From Vibrio sp. UCD-FRSSP16_30 (GTDB lineage: Bacteria > Pseudomonadota > Gammaproteobacteria > Enterobacterales > Vibrionaceae), in contig NZ_LZFW01000013.1 in NCBI RefSeq assembly GCF_001676025.1, positions 94,753-158,752 of the forward strand: a stretch of 64,000 nucleotides of DNA. Reading direction: 5' to 3'. Positions within the stretch are counted from its first letter, which is position 1; each line of letters begins with the position of its first letter. The notes beneath the pieces were generated by a model. It saw nothing but the letters and a program-made list of their open reading frames with translations, searched no databases and was not told where the DNA came from. Made by a program: the position numbers and the translations under genes. Shown piece by piece: positions 29,341 to 39,096 of the stretch.

Positions 29341-30117
29341 TTAGTCACCGTAGACATCAAAGTCGAAATACTTCGCTTGGATTTCTTGGTAAACACCTTT
29401 TTCACGTAGCGCAAGAATGGCCTTGTTCAATTTTTCTGTTAGGTCTTTGTCTTGCTTACGAGTTGCAATACCAAAGCCATCACCAAACCACTTAGGATCT
29501 GTAAGTGATGGACCAACAAATTCATATTTGTCGCCATCTGCAGAATTAAGCACACCTTCTTCTAACGCTGATGCATCACCCAATACTGCGGTAATACGAC
29601 CGTTTGCTAGATCAAGATAAGCTTCATCAAATGAACCGTAACGTACGATTTCAACTTCATCGCCGTAGTTATCCGTTAGGTATTTGTCGTGAGTTGTTGC
29701 ACGTTGCACACCAATCTTCACCCCTTTAAGTCCCGCTTTAGTGAACTCAAGGTTTGCGCCTTTCTTAGCAATGAAGTTATTTGGTACTAGTGCGTATTTA
29801 TGAGTGAAGTCGACTTTTTTCTTACGCTCTTCAGTAATGGACATCGCCGCGATAATTGCATCGTATTTGCGCGCAAGTAGTGAAGGAATCATTCCATCCC
29901 AATCTTGAGCAACTAACTTACATTTAACCTGCATTTCTTTACAAAGTGCATTGGCCATATCAACATCAAAACCGCTTAATGTGCCGTCAGCTTCTGTTTT
30001 ACTAAAAGGAGGGTAAGCGCCTTCAATACTAAAACGAACTTGCTTCCATTCCTTTGCTTGTGCCATACCGGAAAGTGCTGTTGCTGCTAAAGTTGCAGCT
30101 AGTAACCACTTTTTCAT
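29341..30117 (-). CDS. amino acid ABC transporter substrate-binding protein
   Basis: This periplasmic protein of 258 residues has the signal peptide MKKWLLAATLAATALSGMAQA. The family-3 extracellular binding fold is clear: VRFSIEGAYPPFS, SGFDVDMANALCKEMQVKC (one pair of cysteines), QDWDGMIPSLLARKYDAIIA and the hinge segment ITEERKKKVDFT, as in the HisJ/ArgT/AotJ group for basic amino acids. I prefer the ATG at 30117 because AGGAG lies 7 bp before it, closer to ideal than for the ATG at 30123. Confidence 0.9.
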   Translation of the reverse strand: MKKWLLAATLAATALSGMAQAKEWKQVRFSIEGAYPPFSKTEADGTLSGFDVDMANALCKEMQVKCKLVAQDWDGMIPSLLARKYDAIIAAMSITEERKKKVDFTHKYALVPNNFIAKKGANLEFTKAGLKGVKIGVQRATTHDKYLTDNYGDEVEIVRYGSFDEAYLDLANGRITAVLGDASALEEGVLNSADGDKYEFVGPSLTDPKWFGDGFGIATRKQDKDLTEKLNKAILALREKGVYQEIQAKYFDFDVYGD

Positions 30118-30194
30118 ATCCATACTCCTGTGATTTTAGTATTTTCAGTTGTGTTTAAGTAAGCGCTCATACGCGCTTTTTTTAGAACATCGAT

Positions 30195-30965
30195 TTAGTA
30201 AATAGATGAAATAAATTGTTGTAGACGTTCTGATTCTGGTTGAGTGAATAGCTTGGCAGGATCGCCCTGCTCTTCAACAAGACCTTGATGTAAAAACATA
30301 ACGTGACTTGATACATCGCGAGCAAATGCCATTTCGTGAGTCACCACCAACATGGTTCTGCCTTCTTCGGCAAGATCGCGCATAACGCCAAGCACTTCTC
30401 CGACCAATTCAGGATCCAGTGCCGAGGTAGGTTCATCAAATAACATGACTTCGGGATCGACCGCTAGTGCTCTTGCAATCGCAGCGCGCTGTTGTTGCCC
30501 ACCGGACAAGTGTCCAGGGTAGTAGTCTTTTCGCTCGTACAAGCCCACTTTTTGTAAAATTTGCTTTGCTTTTTCAATAGCTTGAGCTTTAGGTACGCCT
30601 AATACGTGTACAGGCGCTTCGATAACATTTTCGAGCACGGTTAAATGAGACCAAAGATTAAAGCCTTGAAAAACCATCGCGAGTCGAGAACGAATACGTT
30701 GAACTTGCTTTGCATTGGAAGGCATAGACTCGCCAAGACGATTATTTTTCATCTCGATCAATTCGCCGTTTACCCAAATCTCGCCTTTTGTTGGCGTCTC
30801 TAGCAGATTGATACAACGTAGAAATGTGCTTTTACCAGAGCCTGAACTGCCGATAATAGAAATGACATCGCCTTTGTTAGCCTCTAGAGAAATACCTTTA
30901 AGCACTTCGTTCTGCCCAAAGGTTTTATGCAAATTGTTGATGGTGAGCGCGGATACATCCGTCAT
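30195..30965 (-). CDS. amino acid ABC transporter ATP-binding protein (HisP/AotP type)
   Basis: The product has 256 residues. Walker A (GSSGSGKST) is near residue 37, the signature LSGGQQQRAAIARALA near 155 and Walker B (VMLFDEPTSALD) follows. NLWSHLTVLENVIEAPVHVLG is characteristic of the HisP/AotP subgroup of basic amino acid importers. It is the first gene of the operon and is followed at 77 bp by the binding protein. GGGAG precedes the start. A 611-bp region upstream separates it from the DUF3360 gene. Confidence 0.9.
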   Translation of the reverse strand: MTDVSALTINNLHKTFGQNEVLKGISLEANKGDVISIIGSSGSGKSTFLRCINLLETPTKGEIWVNGELIEMKNNRLGESMPSNAKQVQRIRSRLAMVFQGFNLWSHLTVLENVIEAPVHVLGVPKAQAIEKAKQILQKVGLYERKDYYPGHLSGGQQQRAAIARALAVDPEVMLFDEPTSALDPELVGEVLGVMRDLAEEGRTMLVVTHEMAFARDVSSHVMFLHQGLVEEQGDPAKLFTQPESERLQQFISSIY

Positions 30966-31576
30966 GCGCTTGATTCTCCCTGTAATCCTAGAGTCAGCCT
31001 AAGTTGATGAAAGCAAGGTATCATTTGCAAAAAGGTTTAGCAATGACCAAACCTGCCTGCTTAATGAGGATATTTAATCATTATACCTGCCTATATATCC
31101 GTTCGACATCATAAAAATCAAATAAATTCACGATTAACAACATGTTAACTAACTATAAATGTAAATGAAAAACCACAAAAGTCACTAAAAAACTCACAAT
31201 TTAGCAACAAAAAGCAAAGCTTTTAACGCTAATTAAGCTCAATGGTGCAAATACTAAAACGCTACATATTTGAAACAAATGTCAGCAAGCAATTCACTAA
31301 ACTGAGCGTAATAAGAGCTAACTAGAATAGGGATTAATAGTTTTATTTCAGTAGGTTCTTTCACTGATCAAGATCAAAAGATTATGATGATAGGCTTGTT
31401 ACACTTCGCTACAAATTCAAATTTGGTAAGTATTTTTCAAATTATTACCTAAAATTATTCCTATATTTACGTGCCACAACGCTATAAATATGCGAAATTA
31501 CACCGGCGCGGAACAACAGTACGCGTTTTGATTAAATAACCTAGATTCATTTCTACCCATAAGTTAACGAGGATTT
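30966..31576. other. large divergent intergenic region, ABC importer / DUF3360
   Basis: This gap of about 610 bp is very AT-rich (long runs in 31080-31240 and 31420-31470). It must hold the importer promoter on its left side and contains an FNR-type box with a matching -10 on its right side. I find no coding frame of convincing length and no ArgR box. The leader from the predicted start site to DUF3360 would be about 165 nt. Confidence 0.6.
31364..31405 (+). promoter_or_regulatory. FNR-dependent class II promoter (candidate)
   Basis: CTGATCAAGATCAA at 31364-31377 matches the FNR consensus TTGAT-N4-ATCAA except for the first base. TACACT at 31400-31405 fits a -10 element exactly where a class II FNR promoter would have it: the box centre (31370.5) is 41.5 bp upstream of the predicted start at about 31412. 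It points to the DUF3360 gene. Confidence 0.7.
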
Positions 31577-33115
31577 ATGTCCGACGCTGTCAACAACGAG
31601 CAGTCTGATACTGAAGAAAAAAGCTATTCAGAACTGCATAAACCAGCCTCAGAATTCGCAAGCCGATCTGACTACCTAGATCATGAACTTCAAATCATGA
31701 AGCCACGCCGTTTCGGTTTAAACCTACCAGGGCGTGATTTCCGATTTGAGCTTGAAGATTTAGTTCCTGCCCTTGCTGGTACTATCGGTATTATTGCAAT
31801 GTACTCAGCAGTAATGATGTCATGGGCTGACGGTTTATCCCAAGCACATGGTATTCACCTGGGTAAAGAATTCGCCATTGAAGTGGCACGTGTAGAAATG
31901 CTGATCCCAGCACTTCTTTTCTGTGTTTTAGCTTCTGGTTTTATTAACCCGAGAGCTAACTTGGCCGGTAACCACGGCCCAATGATTCCATTAATCGGTT
32001 CTATCGCACTTGCCGGCGCTCACCCTTTAGCTCTTGCTATTTTGATCGGTATTTTCGGTTTACTACTGAGCTTCTTTAAAGGGGGGTCGAAACTCGTTAA
32101 CCTCACCTCAGAAGGTACCGCAGGGGGATTATTAATGTTCCTCGGCTTTACCGGGACCATGAGTCAGATTGGCGATATCCAATCTTGGGCTGTTGGTCTA
32201 CAGTCAGCTGACGTTGCTGCGGGTAGCTTGGGTTATATCGGTTTAGTGGTATTAGGTATTAATATTGCTATCTATGCTTTCTTAGCAAAAATTGGTATGC
32301 GTTGGTTGGCCATTCCTGTTTGTGCAATCGCAGGCTTGATTATTGCTCTAGGCTTGGGTGCAGGCTTTGACCTGACATTTGAAACTCAAATGGGTATTCC
32401 AAACCTAAACCCTGTTTACTGGTGGGGCAGCACAGAGCAAGGTTGGCAACTTGGACTACCGGGTATTCCACAATTTATTGCCTCTCTACCATTTGCAATT
32501 CTTGCAGTAGCAATGTGGTCTCCTGATTTCCTAGGTCACCGTATCTTCCAAGAATTGAACTATCCTAAGAAAACTGAAAAAGTTCTTATGGACGTAGATG
32601 ACACAATGACTATGTGTTCTATCCGTCAAATGGTGGGTACCGCTGTGGGTGGTGGTAACATCACTTCATCTTGGGGTACTTACATGATCCCAGCAGCCAT
32701 TGCTAAACGCCCTATTCCAGCCGGCGCAATCTTGCTTGGTCTAATGTGTATCGTTGTGGCTATTCTTGGCTTCCCTATGGATGTTGCCGTATGGCCTCCT
32801 GTTATGCGTATCGCTCTGCTTGTAGGTGTATTCCTACCGCTACTTGAAGCGGGTATGCAAATGGTTCGTGAGACAAAAGACTCACAAGCTGCCGGTATCT
32901 GTATCTTTGCCGCTATCGTAACGAACCCTGTATTGGCATGGGCTCTTACTATGTTCTTAGATAACAATGGCTTTATCGGTGACAAAGCACGTGCAGAGCG
33001 TCTGTCATTTGCTGATAAAATCATCATTCCTGTTTCTGTGTTTGTAGTTTGTCTTGTCGCGATGTTGGCAGTAGGCATGCTAGAGCCACAATATGGTTTG
33101 AAAGCGTTCCTATAA
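31577..33115 (+). CDS. DUF3360 family membrane protein, putative transporter
   Basis: This 512-residue polytopic protein has a soluble 40-residue acidic N-terminus and then about 12-14 hydrophobic segments. I recognise it as the DUF3360 family, whose layout and glycine-rich half-helices (ANLAGNHGPMIPLIGSIALA; VGGGNITSSWGTYMIP) recall the SulP/nucleobase-transporter (UraA-like) fold. The substrate is unknown. It sits just before pflB with its own FNR-type promoter and a terminator after it. Many relatives have focA in this position. A role in carrying formate or another fermentation-linked anion is a hypothesis only. Confidence 0.85.
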   Translation: MSDAVNNEQSDTEEKSYSELHKPASEFASRSDYLDHELQIMKPRRFGLNLPGRDFRFELEDLVPALAGTIGIIAMYSAVMMSWADGLSQAHGIHLGKEFAIEVARVEMLIPALLFCVLASGFINPRANLAGNHGPMIPLIGSIALAGAHPLALAILIGIFGLLLSFFKGGSKLVNLTSEGTAGGLLMFLGFTGTMSQIGDIQSWAVGLQSADVAAGSLGYIGLVVLGINIAIYAFLAKIGMRWLAIPVCAIAGLIIALGLGAGFDLTFETQMGIPNLNPVYWWGSTEQGWQLGLPGIPQFIASLPFAILAVAMWSPDFLGHRIFQELNYPKKTEKVLMDVDDTMTMCSIRQMVGTAVGGGNITSSWGTYMIPAAIAKRPIPAGAILLGLMCIVVAILGFPMDVAVWPPVMRIALLVGVFLPLLEAGMQMVRETKDSQAAGICIFAAIVTNPVLAWALTMFLDNNGFIGDKARAERLSFADKIIIPVSVFVVCLVAMLAVGMLEPQYGLKAFL

Positions 33116-33123
33116 CAAAATCA

Positions 33124-33154
33124 AAGGGTAGTGCTAAAGCACTGCCCTTTTTTC
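33124..33154 (+). terminator. rho-independent terminator after DUF3360
   Basis: AAAGGGTAGTGC and GCACTGCCCTTT form a stem with a TAAA loop and are followed by TTTCTTT. It makes DUF3360 and pflB separate transcripts, or lets only part of the signal through. Confidence 0.85.
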
Positions 33155-33303
33155 TTTAAAAGTTTGATTAACCCTATAATCTCGACTAAACATTTTGAAG
33201 CACTTTTAATGTCGAATTGCAGTTATTGAACACAAAGTTTTCAAAAAAACCCTTTTATTAATTTAGTTTAAAACTTATAATTATTTTTGAGGGAATTGAG
33301 TGG

Positions 33304-33345
33304 CAATATGAATAAGCTGCGTTACTGATCAACTTATTCATATTG
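33304..33345. promoter_or_regulatory. 13-bp perfect inverted repeat in the pflB leader
   Basis: CAATATGAATAAG at 33304-33316 and CTTATTCATATTG at 33333-33345 are exact complements around a 16-base loop containing TGATCA. It lies 100 bp upstream of the pflB start and lacks a T-run. It could be an RNA hairpin in the leader or an operator pair. Confidence 0.55.
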
Positions 33346-33445
33346 TTATTAATCTTAAGTGTGCTGTGTCTTTTATGACACTTAGCTAACCAATTGTGGG
33401 AAGCGAGACAGCACGTATTTTTGCTACTAATAAGGTAGGTACATC

Positions 33446-35722
33446 ATGGCAGAGCAATTTGCTAAAGCTTGGGAAGGTTTCGCTGAAGGTAACTGGCAGA
33501 CCGAAGTTAACGTTCGTGAATTCATTCAAAAGAACTACACCCCGTTTGAAGGCGACGAGTCATTTCTTGTAACTGAAGGTACTGAAGCAACTGATACGCT
33601 TTGGGCTAAAGTTATGGAAGGCATCAAGCTAGAAAACAGCACCCATGCTCCTGTAGATTTCGATACTTCGGTTATCTCTACCATCACGTCTCATGACGCT
33701 GGTTACATTAACAAAGATCTTGAAACTATCGTTGGTCTTCAAACTGAAGCTCCTCTTAAGCGTGCGCTTATCCCTAACGGTGGTATTCGCATGATCGAAA
33801 GCTCTTGTAAAGCATACGATCGTGTACTTGATCCAGAAGTTAAGAAAATCTACTCTGAATACCGCAAAACACACAATGCTGGTGTTTTCGATATCTACAC
33901 TCCAGAAATCCTAGCTTGTCGTAAATCAGGCGTACTAACAGGTCTTCCTGATGCTTACGGCCGTGGTCGTATCATTGGTGATTACCGTCGTGTTGCTCTT
34001 TACGGTATTGATTTCCTAATCAAAGACAAAAAAGCTCAATTCAACTCTCTTCAAGAAAGATTTGAAAAAGGCGAAGATCTTCAACTGACTATGCAACTTC
34101 GTGAAGAAATTGCAGAGCAGCATCGTGCACTAGGCCAAATCAAACAAATGGCTGCATCTTACGGTGTTGATATTTCTGAGCCAGCTCAAACTGCTCAAGA
34201 AGCTATCCAGTGGACTTACTTCGGCTACCTAGCTGCTGTTAAATCTCAAAATGGCGCGGCAATGTCTCTTGGCCGTACTTCTTCATTCCTTGATATCTAC
34301 GTTGAACGTGACATTGCTGCTGGCAAAATCACTGAAGAACAAGCTCAAGAAATGATTGACCATTTCGTAATGAAGCTACGTATGGTTCGTTTCCTACGTA
34401 CTCCTGAATACGACGAATTGTTCTCTGGTGACCCAATCTGGGCAACAGAATCAATGGGTGGTATGGGTCTTGACGGACGTACACTAGTTACACGTACTAA
34501 CTTCCGTTTCCTAAACAGCCTATACACTATGGGTCCAAGCCCAGAGCCGAACATCACTGTTCTTTGGTCTGAAAAACTACCTGACGGCTTCAAACGTTTC
34601 TGTGCAAAAGTATCTATTGATACTTCTTCTATCCAGTACGAAAACGATGACCTAATGCGTCCTGACCTTGAGTCTGATGACTACGCAATTGCTTGTTGTG
34701 TATCTCCAATGGTTGTTGGTAAGCAAATGCAGTTCTTCGGAGCTCGTGCTAACCTTGCTAAAACTATGCTTTACACTATCAACGGTGGTGTTGATGAAAA
34801 GTCTAAAGCACAAGTTGGCCCAGCAATGCCTAAAATCACTGAAGAAGTTCTAGACTACGATGACCTAATGGATCGTATGGACCACTTCATGGATTGGCTT
34901 GCTACGCAATACGTGACTGCACTAAACAGCATTCACTTCATGCATGACAAATACAGCTACGAAGCAGCGCTTATGGCTCTACATGACCGTGACGTTAAAC
35001 GTACTATGGCATGTGGTATTGCAGGTCTTTCTGTTGCAGCTGACTCATTGTCTGCTATTAAATATGCAACAGTTAAACCAGTTCGTGACGAAAATGGCGT
35101 TGCTATCGATTTTGACATCGAAGGTGATTACCCTAAATTTGGTAACAATGACCCACGCGTTGATGACATCGCATGTGGCCTTGTTTCTACGTTCATGAAC
35201 AAAATCCGTCAGCTTAACATGTACCGTGATGCTATCCCGACTCAGTCAATTCTTACTATCACTTCAAACGTGGTATACGGTAAGAAAACTGGTAACACAC
35301 CTGACGGTCGTCAAGCTGGTGCTCCTTTCGCTCCTGGTGCTAACCCAATGCACGGTCGCGATGAGAAAGGTGCTGTAGCATCTCTAACTTCAGTAGGTAA
35401 ACTACCGTTTGCTGATGCACAAGATGGTATTTCTTACACTTTCTCTATCGTACCAAATGCGCTAGGTAAAGAAGAAAGCAGCCAACGTGCTAACCTTGCT
35501 GGTCTAATGGATGGTTACTTCCACCATGAGAACGCAGTAGAAGGCGGTCAACACTTGAACGTTAACGTTCTAAACCGCGAAACTCTACAAGATGCAGTTA
35601 AACACCCAGAGAAATACCCTCAGCTAACTATCCGTGTATCGGGTTACGCTGTACGTTTTAACTCTCTAACTGCAGAGCAACAAGCTGACGTTATCGCACG
35701 TACATTTACTGAGTCTTTCTAA
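33446..35722 (+). CDS. pflB: formate C-acetyltransferase (pyruvate formate-lyase)
   Basis: PflB splits pyruvate with CoA into acetyl-CoA and formate in anaerobic fermentation. The product has 758 residues, as in E. coli. The catalytic cysteine pair (AIACCVSPM) is C417-C418, and the radical glycine of RVSGYAVRF is G733. It requires activation by PflA, whose gene follows after lpxR. Codon use is strongly biased as for highly expressed genes. The start follows TAAGGTAGGTACATC. A terminator follows the stop. Confidence 0.98.
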   Translation: MAEQFAKAWEGFAEGNWQTEVNVREFIQKNYTPFEGDESFLVTEGTEATDTLWAKVMEGIKLENSTHAPVDFDTSVISTITSHDAGYINKDLETIVGLQTEAPLKRALIPNGGIRMIESSCKAYDRVLDPEVKKIYSEYRKTHNAGVFDIYTPEILACRKSGVLTGLPDAYGRGRIIGDYRRVALYGIDFLIKDKKAQFNSLQERFEKGEDLQLTMQLREEIAEQHRALGQIKQMAASYGVDISEPAQTAQEAIQWTYFGYLAAVKSQNGAAMSLGRTSSFLDIYVERDIAAGKITEEQAQEMIDHFVMKLRMVRFLRTPEYDELFSGDPIWATESMGGMGLDGRTLVTRTNFRFLNSLYTMGPSPEPNITVLWSEKLPDGFKRFCAKVSIDTSSIQYENDDLMRPDLESDDYAIACCVSPMVVGKQMQFFGARANLAKTMLYTINGGVDEKSKAQVGPAMPKITEEVLDYDDLMDRMDHFMDWLATQYVTALNSIHFMHDKYSYEAALMALHDRDVKRTMACGIAGLSVAADSLSAIKYATVKPVRDENGVAIDFDIEGDYPKFGNNDPRVDDIACGLVSTFMNKIRQLNMYRDAIPTQSILTITSNVVYGKKTGNTPDGRQAGAPFAPGANPMHGRDEKGAVASLTSVGKLPFADAQDGISYTFSIVPNALGKEESSQRANLAGLMDGYFHHENAVEGGQHLNVNVLNRETLQDAVKHPEKYPQLTIRVSGYAVRFNSLTAEQQADVIARTFTESF

Positions 35723-35755
35723 TATTAGAATTTAAACTTAGTTACTAATAATATG

Positions 35756-35783
35756 AAAACCTCGCCTTGGCGGGGTTTTTTGT
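35756..35783 (+). terminator. rho-independent terminator of pflB
   Basis: AAAACCTCGCC and GGCGGGGTTTT form a stem with a TT loop followed by a T-rich tract TTTTTTGTTTTT. It separates pflB from the lipid A deacylase gene. Confidence 0.87.
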
Positions 35784-35844
35784 TTTTGGTATTTGTAATA
35801 AGCTCTAGGGATATGACAGGATGTTTATATGAACACGGAGTAGT

Positions 35845-36849
35845 ATGTCTAATCTATCACCTTTAGCTCGTTTTTTTATTCCCTCCATTTTCGCAATGGC
35901 CCCCCTACTTTCATTTGCACAAACCAACAGCTCCTTTAACTTTGTTATTGATAACGACAGTATTGTTACCACAGACAAAGATTATTCAAATGGACTTTTT
36001 TTGTCCTATTCAAGTGATCTTGATATTAAGCCCAATGGCTTTTTTGACTCTCTCCCCGGTACTCACTTCAGTGCTTCGACAAGCGATGGCACCGTGCACA
36101 AGTTCAGTATTGAGCTAGGACAAAAAATGTGGACGCCTAAAGACATTGAAGACCCCAATCCCATTATTGATGAACGACCGTATGCAGGGCTTTTATATCT
36201 GTCTTCAACCCTCTACTCAATTGCCCCTTCAACGGTAAACTCATACAATTTTTTGCTCGGCACTGTAGGGCCTAATGCCTATGCAGAAGAGACACAAAAA
36301 TATGTGCATAGCATTATTAAGTCTGAAGACCCACAGGGCTGGGATAACCAGATTGAAAATCAAATGGTGCTGAACTTTGCCTATCAAAGAGCCGATAAGT
36401 GGTACCAATCACCGCTATCTGGCACAACCACCCACGAAGTGAGTACTCCTAGCCGATTGATGCTAGGTAACTATAGAAGTGAAGTGGCGACTGGGATAAT
36501 GTGGCGCTGGGGTTCAAACCTAAACGATAGTTTTGCCAGTGCTAAAGTGAATAATGAATCGACTCTAGACCCAAGCCTTATCATTAGAGGCCAGAGTGGA
36601 TGGTTCTTATTTTCTGGCATCGAAGGTCGCGTTCGCTTTAATGACATCACTATTGATGGTGACCGACCAGATGATGACATTACTGCCAATGATATCGAGC
36701 ATTTTCAAGGCACTGCCACTGTGGGAATGACTGGCTATTACAAAGGATGGGGAGCGAGTTTAGCAATATCCACAAAAAGTCGTGACTACACAGAAGACCA
36801 AAATTCCGTTCATACAAATGGTTCTTTAGCTCTGTTCTGGCTATTTTAA
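35845..36849 (+). CDS. LpxR-family lipid A 3'-O-deacylase (DUF2219)
   Basis: The product has 334 residues. A signal peptide ends near LLSFA-QTNS. The mature outer-membrane barrel carries the LpxR pattern: FVIDNDSIVTTDKDYSNG (N37, D38 in the active-site position), DERPYAGLLYLS, GTVGPNAYAEETQKYVHSI with the putative catalytic H155, and PQGWDNQIENQM. In Salmonella LpxR removes the 3'-acyloxyacyl chain of lipid A and reduces TLR4 recognition. The gene is inserted between pflB and pflA, with its own ribosome site, so it may be induced without oxygen; the location is the only hint. Confidence 0.85.
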   Translation: MSNLSPLARFFIPSIFAMAPLLSFAQTNSSFNFVIDNDSIVTTDKDYSNGLFLSYSSDLDIKPNGFFDSLPGTHFSASTSDGTVHKFSIELGQKMWTPKDIEDPNPIIDERPYAGLLYLSSTLYSIAPSTVNSYNFLLGTVGPNAYAEETQKYVHSIIKSEDPQGWDNQIENQMVLNFAYQRADKWYQSPLSGTTTHEVSTPSRLMLGNYRSEVATGIMWRWGSNLNDSFASAKVNNESTLDPSLIIRGQSGWFLFSGIEGRVRFNDITIDGDRPDDDITANDIEHFQGTATVGMTGYYKGWGASLAISTKSRDYTEDQNSVHTNGSLALFWLF

Positions 36850-36976
36850 TTTTTGGTCACTATGAATCCATAAAAATCGATGGATATAGAAGCTTTATCG
36901 ATACTCTGGTCTAGGTAATGACCTTTGTTTGTAATACACTTACCCCATTCTTGAAACGTTAGAATTGAGAACATTT

Positions 36977-37711
36977 ATGATAGGTAAAATTCACTCATAC
37001 GAGTCATGCGGAACTGTTGACGGACCTGGTATCCGTTTTATTGTATTTCTACAAGGCTGTCTTATGCGCTGCATGTATTGTCACAACCGTGATACATGGG
37101 ATACGCATGGCGGTAAAGAAGTCACTGTTGATGAACTAATCAAAGAAGCGACGTCTTACCGACACTTCATGAACGCCTCTGGTGGCGGTATTACTTGTTC
37201 TGGCGGTGAAGCGATGCTTCAGCCTGAATTCGTTCGTGATTTCTTCCGTGCAGCACAAGCTGAAGGTATTCACACCTGTCTAGACACCAATGGTTATATT
37301 CGTAGCCATACTGACGTTGTTGATGAGGTTCTTGAAGCCACTGATTTAGTGATGCTTGACCTGAAACACATGAAAGATGAAATCCATCAAGATTTCATTG
37401 GTGTTTCCAACAAACGTACGCTTGATTTTGCTCGTTACCTGAAAAAAATCGGCAAAACAACTTGGATTCGTTATGTCATTGTTCCTGGTTATACCGATGA
37501 TGATGAATCTGCGCATATGTTAGGCGAGTTCATCAAAGACATGGACAATATCGAGAAAGTAGAGCTTTTGCCTTACCATAAACTTGGTGCACATAAATGG
37601 GAAGCTCTTGGCTATGATTATCCTTTAGAGGGAACAGAGCCACCGTCAAAGGAAACAATGGATAATATTGTTAGCATCCTTAGTCAATATAACGATAACG
37701 TAAAATATTAA
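36977..37711 (+). CDS. pflA: pyruvate formate-lyase 1-activating enzyme
   Basis: PflA is a radical SAM enzyme that generates the glycyl radical of PflB. The product has 244 residues. The CX3CX2C cluster motif CLMRCMYC is at C28, C32 and C35, following [12 protein letters not shown], and the C-terminal [15 protein letters not shown] block is conserved. The frame is open to 36965, but [17 protein letters not shown] from the ATG at 36977 aligns to the E. coli start. It is separated from pflB by lpxR. yfbU follows. Confidence 0.97.
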   Translation: MIGKIHSYESCGTVDGPGIRFIVFLQGCLMRCMYCHNRDTWDTHGGKEVTVDELIKEATSYRHFMNASGGGITCSGGEAMLQPEFVRDFFRAAQAEGIHTCLDTNGYIRSHTDVVDEVLEATDLVMLDLKHMKDEIHQDFIGVSNKRTLDFARYLKKIGKTTWIRYVIVPGYTDDDESAHMLGEFIKDMDNIEKVELLPYHKLGAHKWEALGYDYPLEGTEPPSKETMDNIVSILSQYNDNVKY

Positions 37712-37716
37712 CTTAA

Positions 37717-37754
37717 ACTCTATCCCAGTGATCTCAACACTGATGGGATAGAGT
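37717..37754 (+). terminator. terminator of pflA
   Basis: ACTCTATCCCAGTG and CACTGATGGGATAGAGT form a long stem with a small bulge, followed by ATTTTC. It is placed 6 bp after the pflA stop. Confidence 0.75.
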
Positions 37755-37786
37755 ATTTTCATCAAATATATAGAGGCCATTGATTT

Positions 37787-38287
37787 ATGGAAATGACCAA
37801 CGCACAGCGTTTAATCCTTTCAAACCAATACTACCTAATGTCTAAACTTTCTCCTGAAAGCCAAGACAAATACGAGCGTCTACAAACGATCGTTGAACGT
37901 GGTTACAGTCTACAAATGCGTGAACTGGATAAAGATTTTGGTTGTATCAGTGAAGACGAATGCCGTCAGGTAATCGATATCATGGAAATGTACCATGCGA
38001 TGCAAGAATCTTTTAAAATGCTCAACGAAACAGAACAAGCAAACGTTGATAAACGTCGCCTAATGTTCCTTGGATTTGACATTGCAACAGAAGCAAGCCT
38101 AGTAAACTACGTGCGTTTCTTAACTGAATCTGAAGGTCTATACCCTCAATTCGAAAAAGCGACTCACCAGTTCAACAGCCAAATGCGTATGCTAGAAAAA
38201 TACCTACGCATGCTAACAACATGGCGCAACTGCCCTCGTCAATACCACTTATGTGCTACTGAGATCACTCAGATCTTTAACGCATAA
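37787..38287 (+). CDS. yfbU: YfbU family protein
   Basis: The 166-residue product begins [20 protein letters not shown] and contains [20 protein letters not shown] and CPRQYHL, all conserved with E. coli YfbU (UPF0304). The function is not established in any organism I know; yfbU expression has been linked to acid or cell-death phenotypes in E. coli, which I cannot verify. It lies downstream of pflA behind a terminator, so it probably has its own promoter. Vibrios conserve this pflA-yfbU neighbourhood. Confidence 0.92.
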   Translation: MEMTNAQRLILSNQYYLMSKLSPESQDKYERLQTIVERGYSLQMRELDKDFGCISEDECRQVIDIMEMYHAMQESFKMLNETEQANVDKRRLMFLGFDIATEASLVNYVRFLTESEGLYPQFEKATHQFNSQMRMLEKYLRMLTTWRNCPRQYHLCATEITQIFNA

Positions 38288-38301
38288 TATGAGTTGATGA
38301 G

Positions 38302-38338
38302 TTAGAACCTAGAATGCTTAAACTGTTCTAGGTTCTAA
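38302..38338. terminator. bidirectional hairpin between yfbU and mipA-like gene
   Basis: TTAGAACCTAGAA and TTCTAGGTTCTAA form a perfect 13-bp stem with an 11-base loop. The right arm contains the stop codon of the minus-strand MipA/OmpV gene. Confidence 0.7.
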
Positions 38339-39096
38339 AAAGCGTAAACCACACCCATATTAACCGCAAATGAATCGGTTTTATCTAACAGAGGACTGGC
38401 CTCTAAGTCTCCTTCTAGATTAGTGTAACGTACCCCCGCGGTTGCAATAATATGCTGCGTAAATTTGAATACCCCTCTTAAACTTAAAAAGAATTCTCCA
38501 TCACCATCAGGTGTAAACTCCTGTAGTCCATTAATACGCGCAGCTTCTTCTGCAGAAACCCCGTATAAATGGTTGTTCAGCTTAGATGAATTCCATGAGT
38601 AACCTATAGAGGGCGTTAACATCCAACGCTGAGTACGAATAGGGACGCTATAGACTGTTTCCGCATACATACCATCATGCACCCCTGCAACATCCCCAGC
38701 GAACGTCACCTGAAATTGGCCAACAGAACGGTTAACGTATTGATATGTCACACCACCGAGCCCTGTGCTTTTTCGTTTGTCGACTTGCTGAATAATCGGG
38801 TCATCAGAATCAGAGGGATGTAATGTCCGAGGATCATAGGCTAGACGAAAGATGACGTTGTGTGGTGAGCGACGCTCCCATATTCGATAACCCGCAGTAA
38901 AACCGCGCAAATATACATGTTCACCTTCATAGCCAATAATCGGGATCACCACCTTGTTAGATGGCGTATCTTTGTATACTGCTGGAGAATAAGATGCGCC
39001 AACCCCTAATGACCAACTAGCAATAACAGGACTAGACGTAAGCGAAACTAACACGATAGCTAAACTACACAACTTCACAGGCAAATCCTTTTGCAT
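38335..39096 (-). CDS. MipA/OmpV family outer-membrane protein
   Basis: This 253-residue protein starts with a signal peptide (SLAIVLVSLTSSPVIA). The mature part shows alternating beta-strand patterns, GVGASYSPAVYKDTPSNKVVIP near the start and the C-terminal aromatic VVYAF. MipA/OmpV members are outer-membrane barrels, some involved in scaffolding of murein enzymes and others in osmolarity response. It is monocistronic and convergent with yfbU. I do not assign an exact orthologue. Confidence 0.85.
   Translation of the reverse strand: MQKDLPVKLCSLAIVLVSLTSSPVIASWSLGVGASYSPAVYKDTPSNKVVIPIIGYEGEHVYLRGFTAGYRIWERRSPHNVIFRLAYDPRTLHPSDSDDPIIQQVDKRKSTGLGGVTYQYVNRSVGQFQVTFAGDVAGVHDGMYAETVYSVPIRTQRWMLTPSIGYSWNSSKLNNHLYGVSAEEAARINGLQEFTPDGDGEFFLSLRGVFKFTQHIIATAGVRYTNLEGDLEASPLLDKTDSFAVNMGVVYAF

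Larger units (their letters stand above)
33116..33445. other. pflB upstream region
   Basis: A 330-bp AT-rich gap. The DUF3360 terminator fills the first 40 bp. A 13-bp perfect inverted repeat lies at 33304-33345 and TGATCA occurs within its loop, but no full FNR box is present. pflB probably has its own promoter here. Confidence 0.5.

Noticed and set aside
30966..31576. ArgR boxes controlling the basic amino acid importer
   Set aside because: No paired TGAAT/ATTCA sites with correct spacing were found; only isolated half-sites in AT-rich DNA.
33324..33332. FNR box in the pflB leader (TACTGATCAAC)
   Set aside because: The sequence is a TGATCA palindrome without the four-base spacing of TTGAT-N4-ATCAA, and it is the loop of a larger inverted repeat.
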